From contig JAJDBO010000258.1 of NCBI GenBank assembly GCA_029261305.1, positions 1 through 12,473 on the forward strand: 12,473 bases of DNA, given 5' to 3'. The notes beneath the pieces are model-generated. The model was given only the letters and a program-made list of their open reading frames with translations. It was not told the DNA's origin and ran no database searches. This stretch comes from Nitrospirales bacterium (lineage in GTDB: Bacteria; Nitrospirota; Nitrospiria; Nitrospirales; UBA8639). Made by a program: the position numbers and the translations under genes. This document shows, piece after piece, positions 7,477 to 12,473 of the stretch (its first letter is position 1; each line of letters opens with the position of its first letter).

Positions 7477-7491
7477 AGGTAGGTCCTACCT
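7477..7491. promoter_or_regulatory. 15-bp palindrome, candidate operator upstream of the regulator
   Basis: AGGTAGGTCCTACCT is a perfect inverted repeat: 7-bp arms around a single central base, followed by TTT. It lies about 59 bp upstream of the regulator's -35 box and 95 bp before its start codon, in the divergent region shared with pepF. It could be a protein binding site. As an RNA hairpin it would have only a 3-base loop and 6-bp stem. Confidence 0.4.
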
Positions 7492-7549
7492 TTTGCGTGG
7501 ATGAAAGATAGAGGGTAATGCTAAGCCATTTTATGAAGTGATTTTTTAA

Positions 7550-7578
7550 TTGCAATAATGACAAGTAAACATTACAAT
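7550..7578 (+). promoter_or_regulatory. Promoter of the HTH-PBP regulator
   Basis: TTGCAA (7550-7555), a 17-base spacer, and TACAAT (7573-7578; five of six consensus positions). Transcription would begin around 7584-7587, at or next to the ATG at 7586, so the mRNA may have no leader. An imperfect inverted repeat, TTGCAATA (7550-7557) and CATTACAA (7570-7577), spans the promoter core and could be an autoregulatory site. Confidence 0.6.
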
Positions 7579-7585
7579 TTTTTAA

Positions 7586-8770
7586 ATGCCTTCCAAAACG
7601 AAAAACAATCCAAAGCCTGAGCAGGGGGCTGGGGTGAGGAATCGACTCAAAGAACGGCGATTGGCGGTCGGATTGTCCCAGACTGACCTGGCTGGACGAG
7701 TGGCCATCACTCGTCAGGCGCTTTATGCCATGGAGGTGAATCAGTATCTTCCTGGGACTGAATTGGCTCTGCGGTTGGCCTCAACTCTGGGGTGTACGGT
7801 GGAGGATTTATTTTCGTTTGAATCCGAGTCGGACATTATTGAGGCTGAGTTCATTGGGCATGGTAAGGAGAATCGAGACTCGAGCAGAGTGAAAATCGCC
7901 TGTGTCGGTACCCGAGTGCTGGCGAAACCGGTGTCCGATTTAGGCGGCGTGCTCAATTATACGGTACCCGCGGATGGTATCCAATTGGGGCGGGTTCCTG
8001 TTCCTCAGCGTGGCGCGCCACATTCAGGGCAGGTCTATGTCCGGCTGTTAAAATCTCAAAGGGACATTGAACGGCAGGTTGTGGTGGCAGGGTGTGATCC
8101 TGCGATCTTTTTAGTCGGAGAACATATACGTCAACAAGGTGGGGATGTCCCGGTCCTCGGGTGGGGCATGGGAAGTTTGGCGGCGTTGCAGGCCCTAAAG
8201 CGAGGCGAAGTGCATGTGGCCGGTATCCATGTGGTGGATCATCGAACTGGTGATTACAACCTTCCTTTTTTAAGGAAATACTTGAAGGGGTATGCCATGA
8301 CTGTAGTTCGCTTCGCCGCGTGGGAAGAGGGCGTATTGTTGAAGCGTGGAAATCCTAAGTGCGTGCAGGGGATTGAAGATTTGGCGAGGTCGGATGTTCG
8401 AATAATGAATCGCGAGCAGGGAGCAGGGGCTCGGCTGTTACTCGACTATTTGTTGACCAAGTCGGGAATCCCTAGTCGCAAAGTACGTGGGTATGAAGCC
8501 TTGTGTCCATCTCAGCTTGAACTTGGGCGTGCCATTGTGGAGGGAAAAGCTGATATGGGAATTGGTGCAGAAGCTGTTGGCCATTTTTATGATCTCGACT
8601 TTATTCCTCTTCAAGAAGAGCGTTATGATCTTGTCATCCCGACCAAGTATCTCCACTCACATCCCGGCATGCAGATATTTTTAGATACCTTAGTGACCAG
8701 AGGATTTCGCCTGGAACTTGAAGCCTTGGGAGGATATGGCACCAAAGAAATTGGGAAAATTATTCAATAG
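7586..8770 (+). CDS. One-component regulator: XRE-type HTH fused to a periplasmic-binding-protein-like domain (putative molybdate sensor)
   Basis: 394 residues. Residues about 18-77 are an XRE/Cro-type helix-turn-helix (RLKERRLAVGLSQTDLA, then VAITRQALYAMEVNQYLPG, ending TVEDLF). Residues about 100-155 form a linking segment, and residues about 165-370 are a PBP-like ligand-binding domain of the cytoplasmic type (Pfam 'PBP_like' class): VAGCDPAIFL, GSLAALQALKRGEVHVAGIHVVD, then NREQGAGARLLLDYLL and a GKADMGIG segment. No signal peptide or membrane segment is seen. It stands directly before a porin-modABC operon, so sensing molybdate or a related oxyanion is the best guess. Start choice: ATG at 7586 has no ribosome binding site and may be leaderless. 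GTG at 7634, with GGGGG five bases upstream, would begin right at the HTH and is a serious alternative. Confidence 0.88.
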   Translation: MPSKTKNNPKPEQGAGVRNRLKERRLAVGLSQTDLAGRVAITRQALYAMEVNQYLPGTELALRLASTLGCTVEDLFSFESESDIIEAEFIGHGKENRDSSRVKIACVGTRVLAKPVSDLGGVLNYTVPADGIQLGRVPVPQRGAPHSGQVYVRLLKSQRDIERQVVVAGCDPAIFLVGEHIRQQGGDVPVLGWGMGSLAALQALKRGEVHVAGIHVVDHRTGDYNLPFLRKYLKGYAMTVVRFAAWEEGVLLKRGNPKCVQGIEDLARSDVRIMNREQGAGARLLLDYLLTKSGIPSRKVRGYEALCPSQLELGRAIVEGKADMGIGAEAVGHFYDLDFIPLQEERYDLVIPTKYLHSHPGMQIFLDTLVTRGFRLELEALGGYGTKEIGKIIQ

Positions 8771-8775
8771 TTGGT

Positions 8776-8809
8776 GTTTGCCTGGCGAACCTTGAACCGC
8801 ATTTTTTTT
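8776..8809 (+). terminator. Weak candidate terminator after the regulator
   Basis: GTTTGC (8776-8781) pairs with GCGAAC (8785-8790) with one G-T pair around a CTG loop. An eight-T run follows (8802-8809), but 11 bases separate stem and T-run, so it is not a canonical intrinsic terminator. Confidence 0.3.
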
Positions 8810-8885
8810 CGAATCATCTACTTGCTTCCCTTTTCCTTTACTACGATCTTCCCCGAAAGCCTTCTGAAATGCCAATTTTGTAAGG

Positions 8886-8898
8886 TGAAATAATTTCA
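8886..8898. promoter_or_regulatory. 13-bp AT-rich palindrome upstream of the porin-mod promoter
   Basis: TGAAATAATTTCA is a perfect inverted repeat (6-bp arms around one base). It ends 18 bp before the -35 box of the porin-mod promoter, where an activator could bind. AT-rich palindromes of this size can also occur by chance. Confidence 0.25.
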
Positions 8899-8916
8899 AA
8901 TATAGGTAAAGTAAAA

Positions 8917-8945
8917 TTGACAATAAATAATTTAAAGATTACTAT
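8917..8945 (+). promoter_or_regulatory. Promoter of the porin-modABC operon
   Basis: A perfect -35 box TTGACA (8917-8922), a 17-base AT-rich spacer, and TACTAT (8940-8945; four of six). Transcription would begin near 8952, giving a leader of about 43 bases before the porin ATG. The region over the -10 is 15 of 18 identical to that of the regulator's own promoter. Confidence 0.6.
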
Positions 8946-8963
8946 TTTGTGTCTGACTTTCGG

Positions 8964-8977
8964 CTAAGATATCTTAG
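8964..8977. promoter_or_regulatory. Perfect 14-bp palindrome, candidate operator in the porin-mod leader
   Basis: CTAAGATATCTTAG reads the same on both strands. It lies about 12-25 bases downstream of the predicted transcription start and 18 bases before the porin start codon, a classic position for a repressor site. The regulator encoded immediately upstream is the natural candidate to bind it, which is inference. Confidence 0.45.
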
Positions 8978-8994
8978 ACTTCCATCGCGAGCGT

Positions 8995-10533
8995 ATGTGT
9001 ATGAGAACTAAATGGACCAAGTCTGGCCGTTGGCTACCCTTGAAGGGAATTGGGTTGCTCTTTTCGGCTGTTGCAGGAGCGATGTGTGCCGCACCATTCG
9101 GGATAGCTGGGCAGGAAAGCCATTCCTCATCCGGTATCCATCAATTGACCCCTGGTCTTATTGAACGTGTACAAGCCGCATCGAAAGTTCCAGTGAATGA
9201 ACCAGCCGATGCTGTACTCATTCGAACCCAAGATTGGAAATGGAATCGGTATTTGAAAAATGCATTGAATCTTCCTGATTGGGTCGATCTTGGTCTGGAA
9301 CATCGGACTCGATTTGGAGTGTACGATCATCCTTGGCGATCGAGCCAGCCTCTAGGGCGAACTGACTCACAGATTGAACAGCGGTCTCGAATTCGTTTGG
9401 GATTAAATGGACGCGTGTTCAAATTAGTGTTTGAAGGTCAGGATTCTCGAACGCACCTGGATAATCCTGGCGATTTTGTGAACACCACCATCGTTAATCA
9501 AATGGATATCCTACAGCTGTTGGTGTCAGCCACGGCCAACAATGTATTTGGTTCAGGGCTTCGTGCAGATGTTCATATTGGCCGTCTTACCATGGATTTT
9601 GGGCGACGATGGTTGATCGCCAAGAATGGAATGCGCAATACCACCAACGCCTTTGATGGTGTGCATGGCCAAATCGCCCAAGGCAAGGATTGGCGCATTC
9701 GAGCATTTCTCGTTGAGCCCGTCTTGCGAGATGATGTTCAACTTGACGAACAATCAAAACGAAACGTGTTCTGGGGAATCTACGGGGAAACGGATCAAGT
9801 TCAATGGCTGCGGCTCAATGTCTACTATTTTGGGCTGAATGATCAGCAAAATCGAATCGTGGCGAGACATAGGACCTTTTCCACTTTTGGGTTACGTCTC
9901 TATGAAAAACCAAAGAAAGGCTGGATGGACTATAGCTTTGAAACTATTTGGCAAACAGGGAAACGGGGAATCGTAGATCACTTGGCACATTTTCAACATA
10001 TTCACGTCGGGTATACCTTTAATCTTCCATGGTCGCCAAGAGTCATTATTCATTACGACTACGCCAGTGGGGATAGTAATCCGACTGATGGGCAGGATAC
10101 GGCGTTTGATACCCTCTTTGGCGCGAGGCACCCCCAATTTAATCCCATTGGAACTTTTGGCCCATTTTTCTCGCACAATTTGAGTTCCCCTGGCTGGCGA
10201 ATTCTTGCCGTGCCGCACCCTGGTTGGAAAGTGCAGTTTAAACATCGGGTGTGGTATCTCGCCACTGCTCGTGGAGCGTTTGGTGGGCAGCCCTTCGTAA
10301 CAGCTACCAATGGCGTGCTGCTTGATGCCACTGGTGGGTCAGGAAATTTCATTGGACATGATGTGGATACACGGGTGCAATGGAAAATTAATGACAACTG
10401 GAATTTTGATGCAGGGTATACGCATTGGTTTAAGGGCAGTTATTTCGATCGTCTTCCTGCCGCAGCTGGGTTGCCACCAGGTGGCAATGTGGATACCGAT
10501 TATTTCTATTTTGAGACGACGTTCAGAATATAA
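8995..10533 (+). CDS. AlgE-like outer-membrane beta-barrel porin (alginate-export family) linked to molybdate uptake genes
   Basis: 512 residues. The N-terminus has a basic start, a hydrophobic core (about 19-36) and a likely signal peptidase site near GIAG-Q (39-40). The mature part resembles the alginate-export/AlgE-like family: WVDLGLEHRTRF, SRIRLGLNG, GRLTMDFGRRWL, then repeated amphipathic strands rich in aromatic residues, HYDYASGDSNPTDGQDTAFDTLF, and a C-terminal strand ending YFYFETTFRI. Such barrels commonly act as general or anion-selective channels; the family name does not prove alginate transport, and no alginate genes are present. Gene order (69 bp before modA, same strand, promoter upstream) suggests an outer-membrane entry route for molybdate or another oxyanion, which is inference. 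A weak ribosome binding site makes ATG 8995 versus ATG 9001 uncertain. Confidence 0.85.
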   Translation: MCMRTKWTKSGRWLPLKGIGLLFSAVAGAMCAAPFGIAGQESHSSSGIHQLTPGLIERVQAASKVPVNEPADAVLIRTQDWKWNRYLKNALNLPDWVDLGLEHRTRFGVYDHPWRSSQPLGRTDSQIEQRSRIRLGLNGRVFKLVFEGQDSRTHLDNPGDFVNTTIVNQMDILQLLVSATANNVFGSGLRADVHIGRLTMDFGRRWLIAKNGMRNTTNAFDGVHGQIAQGKDWRIRAFLVEPVLRDDVQLDEQSKRNVFWGIYGETDQVQWLRLNVYYFGLNDQQNRIVARHRTFSTFGLRLYEKPKKGWMDYSFETIWQTGKRGIVDHLAHFQHIHVGYTFNLPWSPRVIIHYDYASGDSNPTDGQDTAFDTLFGARHPQFNPIGTFGPFFSHNLSSPGWRILAVPHPGWKVQFKHRVWYLATARGAFGGQPFVTATNGVLLDATGGSGNFIGHDVDTRVQWKINDNWNFDAGYTHWFKGSYFDRLPAAAGLPPGGNVDTDYFYFETTFRI

Positions 10534-10602
10534 AATAAATTACCTAGGACTTGACTAAATACATCGTTTTGCGCGGAAGGGTGAGGAGCCTAGAAACCAG
10601 AT

Positions 10603-11364
10603 ATGTTTTTTAGAATTCATATTTTAGCAATTGTATTTTTTTCTCAAACACTTCTCTCCACCGCTTTGGCAGGAGAAGTGCGAATTGCCGTCGCCACGAA
10701 TTTTTTGGCTACCCTGAAAGAGATTGTGAAAAATTTTGAGGAAGACACGGGGCATGTTGCCATCGTCAGTTCGGGCTCAAGCGGAAAACTCTATGCGCAA
10801 ATTCGGCATGGTGCACCATTTGATGTATTCCTTTCCGCCGATGTGAAGCGGCCACAGTTGTTGGAACAAGAAGGGCAGGCCGTGCACGGTAGTCGGTTTG
10901 CCTATGCCGTGGGACGGCTGACATTGTGGAGCTCTGATTCCAATCTGTTGAAAGTGGATGGAAAAGACGTTCTAGCAAAGGGCAAATTTCACAGGTTGGC
11001 TATTGCCAATCCCAAGACGGCACCCTATGGTACTGCGGCTAAAAACACATTGCAGGCGTTAGGATTGTGGACGGCCGTAAAGGGCCGGATTGTTCAAGGA
11101 GAAAATATCGGGCAGACGTTTCAATTCGTCTATTCTCAAAATGCGCAACTTGGGTTTGTCGCCTTGGCTCAAGTGTTAGATCCAAAAATTAATGGGACGG
11201 GGAGTCGTTGGGATGTGCCAGAGAATCTTTATGAACCGTTACGCCAGCAAGCCGTACTCTTGCCTAGAGGTAAAAATAATTTAGCTGCAAAAGCCTTTTT
11301 GAACTATGTGGTGAACTCAAAAGGGCGAAAAATAATTGAGCAGTTTGGATATGGGTTTGAATAA
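10603..11364 (+). CDS. modA: Molybdate ABC transporter periplasmic binding protein
   Basis: 253 residues with a signal peptide (hydrophobic core about 7-22, cleavage probably after ALAG at 24). The mature protein starts EVRIAVATNFLATLKEI, resembling the Azotobacter-type ModA that has ANF rather than the Ser-Leu pattern of E. coli. The oxyanion-binding SSGSSGKL (56-63), the FDVFLSAD segment (73-80), ANPKTAPYGTAA (135-146), and GENIGQTFQFVYSQNAQLGFVALAQ (166-190) all match ModA. Molybdate and tungstate cannot be told apart by sequence. An in-frame stop at 10591 rules out an upstream start; the only strong Shine-Dalgarno-like run (GGTGAGGAG, 10580-10588) is 14 bases from the ATG, so translation may be weak. 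modB follows after 21 bp. Confidence 0.94.
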   Translation: MFFRIHILAIVFFSQTLLSTALAGEVRIAVATNFLATLKEIVKNFEEDTGHVAIVSSGSSGKLYAQIRHGAPFDVFLSADVKRPQLLEQEGQAVHGSRFAYAVGRLTLWSSDSNLLKVDGKDVLAKGKFHRLAIANPKTAPYGTAAKNTLQALGLWTAVKGRIVQGENIGQTFQFVYSQNAQLGFVALAQVLDPKINGTGSRWDVPENLYEPLRQQAVLLPRGKNNLAAKAFLNYVVNSKGRKIIEQFGYGFE

Positions 11365-11385
11365 ATATTTTCGGGTGGAACAAGA

Positions 11386-12069
11386 GTGACTATGGCCGAA
11401 ATGGATTGGGGCCCTTTGTGGTTGACCATGCAATTGGCGGGAGTGACAGTTGTGGTGTTGCTGATTATTGGAACGCCGTTAGCCTGGTGGCTGGCCTTCA
11501 CCAAGTCACGATTGAGAACAATGGTCGAGGCCGTCGTTGCTCTTCCTATTGTTCTTCCTCCGACAGTCCTGGGGTTTTATCTTCTGGTTGCGTTGGGACC
11601 CCTGGGTTGGATTGGTGGGCCTTGGATGGAACTCACTGGATCACCCCTTTCCTTTACCTTTACCGGGCTGGTCATTGCGTCGTCTTTCTACTCGCTACCC
11701 TTTGTGGTCCAACCTCTGCATGGTGCTTTTGAAGCGGTGGGAAGAAAACCGTTGGAAACGGCCTGGGCTTTAGGAGCTTCAAAGCTCGATGCGTTTTTCA
11801 GTGTGGCATCTCCCATGGCCATTCGGGGTTATCTGAGCGCGATCGTGTTAGGTTTCGCTCATACGCTAGGGGAGTTTGGGGTGGTGCTCATGGTAGGAGG
11901 CAATATCCCCGGTGTGACCAAAGTCCTCTCCATTGCGATCTATGATCATGTCGAAGTCCTTGAATATTCTCAGGCCCACTTTCTTTCAGCGTTTCTATTG
12001 ATATTTAGTTTTCTCATTCTCACAGTCGTCTACACCATTAACCGACGGTTACCAGTTCACGTATCATGA
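11386..12069 (+). CDS. modB: Molybdate ABC transporter permease
   Basis: 227 residues, an inner-membrane permease with about five hydrophobic segments (roughly 15-38, 47-71, 90-110, 150-172, 198-218). The characteristic ModB stretch VALPIVLPPTVLGFYLL (51-67) is present. The cytoplasmic EAA loop that contacts the ATPase begins at Glu124 with ETAWALGASKLDAFFSVASP. Start: GTG at 11386 with GGTGGA six bases upstream, or ATG at 11392; both keep the first membrane segment. The stop codon overlaps the modC start (ATGA), indicating translational coupling. Confidence 0.95.
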   Translation: MTMAEMDWGPLWLTMQLAGVTVVVLLIIGTPLAWWLAFTKSRLRTMVEAVVALPIVLPPTVLGFYLLVALGPLGWIGGPWMELTGSPLSFTFTGLVIASSFYSLPFVVQPLHGAFEAVGRKPLETAWALGASKLDAFFSVASPMAIRGYLSAIVLGFAHTLGEFGVVLMVGGNIPGVTKVLSIAIYDHVEVLEYSQAHFLSAFLLIFSFLILTVVYTINRRLPVHVS

Positions 12070-12473
12070 ATCAACTCGACGCCAGATTTCAGATTGAGTA
12101 TCCGGGTTTCCATTTCAATGTGGAATGTACCATGCCGCTTCATGGGACGACTGCGATATTTGGAACTTCGGGAAGCGGGAAAACTACATTGCTCCGATGC
12201 ATCGCTGGACTAATGCGCGCTCCATCGGGGTGCCTCAAATTTGGCCAAGATCTTTGGCAAGACGAACACACCTTTGTTCCCATTCAGAAAAGACGGGTAG
12301 GAGTAGTGTTTCAAGATGCACGTTTGTTTCCACATCTTAATGCCAAACAGAATCTGGAATATGGGATGAAACGGATTCAATCTTCTGACCGACACATTCA
12401 TGTTGATCAGGTTGTTGAGTTGCTAGGGTTAGAAAAACTTTTGGAACGTCGGGCGCATCATTTGTCAGGCGGG
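12066..12473 (+). CDS. modC: Molybdate ABC transporter ATP-binding protein, N-terminal part (3' end outside window)
   Basis: An open frame of 136 codons that begins within the modB stop (ATGA overlap) and runs off the window, so it is a truncated view and not a broken gene. It shows the Walker A motif GTSGSGKTT (33-41), the Q-loop VFQD with Gln83 followed by RLFPHL, typical of ModC, and the ABC signature LSGG as its last four visible residues (133-136). The Walker B motif and the C-terminal molybdate-binding MOP domain lie beyond the window, so whether this ModC has its own regulatory domain cannot be seen. Confidence 0.95.
   Translation, partial: MNQLDARFQIEYPGFHFNVECTMPLHGTTAIFGTSGSGKTTLLRCIAGLMRAPSGCLKFGQDLWQDEHTFVPIQKRRVGVVFQDARLFPHLNAKQNLEYGMKRIQSSDRHIHVDQVVELLGLEKLLERRAHHLSGG

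Larger units (their letters stand above)
7264..7585. other. Divergent intergenic region between pepF and the HTH-PBP regulator
   Basis: 322 bases without a convincing gene. It holds a candidate minus-strand promoter for pepF (7313-7341), two copies of GGGTTTTTATG exactly 99 bases apart (7310-7320 and 7409-7419), a 15-bp palindrome (7477-7491), and a good plus-strand promoter ending just before the regulator start (7550-7578). A 64-codon frame at 7288-7482 has no proper ribosome binding site and is not called. Confidence 0.6.

Noticed and set aside
7288..7482. 64-codon plus-strand frame in the pepF-regulator gap
   Set aside because: GGTG is only one base from the ATG, no proper ribosome binding site, no recognisable domain, and it overlaps the proposed pepF promoter and the 15-bp palindrome.
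8771..8994. Moco/tungsten-cofactor riboswitch before the porin-mod operon
   Set aside because: The predicted leader is only about 43 bases, too short for this RNA class, and the region upstream is AT-rich without its conserved helices.
10534..10602. Separate promoter between porin and modA (TTGACT near 10552)
   Set aside because: No acceptable -10 follows at 16-18 bases; the short gap fits read-through from the porin.
1..12473. CRISPR array, tRNA, rRNA, transposase or phage genes
   Set aside because: No spaced repeats, cloverleaf-like segments, conserved rRNA stretches or mobile-element proteins were seen on either strand.

Overview
The window looks like bacterial chromosome from the Nitrospirota, probably a Nitrospira-like nitrite oxidiser with moderate GC content. 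This is inferred from remembered protein similarity and gene order (hemE, a HemY-type oxidase, acylphosphatase, apt, a DksA-like protein, queC, an AlgE-like porin, modABC), not from a database search. I see no insertion sequence, phage gene, CRISPR array, tRNA or rRNA.

Left part (1-3560, all + strand): the 3' end of hemE, a protoporphyrinogen/coproporphyrinogen oxidase, acylphosphatase and adenine phosphoribosyltransferase follow one another closely and probably form one heme/housekeeping transcript. A DksA-like zinc-finger regulator with a long Lys/Ala/Thr/Pro-rich N-terminal tail comes next. Middle part (3560-5090, + strand): queC (7-cyano-7-deazaguanine synthase) and a small exported single-heme cytochrome c lie 38 bp apart. 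A possible terminator separates them from a convergent minus-strand block.

Minus-strand block (5086-7263): an M3-family oligoendopeptidase F, and downstream of it an 80-residue stand-alone Lrp/AsnC-type ligand-binding (RAM) protein.

Right part (7264-12473, + strand): the most interesting region, a probable molybdate acquisition locus. A one-component regulator joins an XRE-type helix-turn-helix to a periplasmic-binding-protein-like domain. It is followed by an outer-membrane AlgE-like porin, then modA, modB and the first 136 codons of modC, which runs off the window. Together these would form a complete route from outer membrane to cytoplasm: porin, periplasmic binding protein, permease, ATPase. 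The regulator promoter and the porin-mod promoter both have 17-bp spacers and share an 18-bp element over the -10 box (15 of 18 identical). The porin-mod leader also carries a perfect 14-bp palindrome just downstream of the predicted transcription start. A 15-bp palindrome lies upstream of the regulator, and the regulator mRNA may be leaderless. The sequence supports a locally autoregulated molybdate (or tungstate) uptake system that uses a non-ModE sensor and has its own outer-membrane channel. Ligand and regulation are inference. If the host is a Nitrospira, the link is sensible because nitrite oxidoreductase is a molybdenum enzyme.
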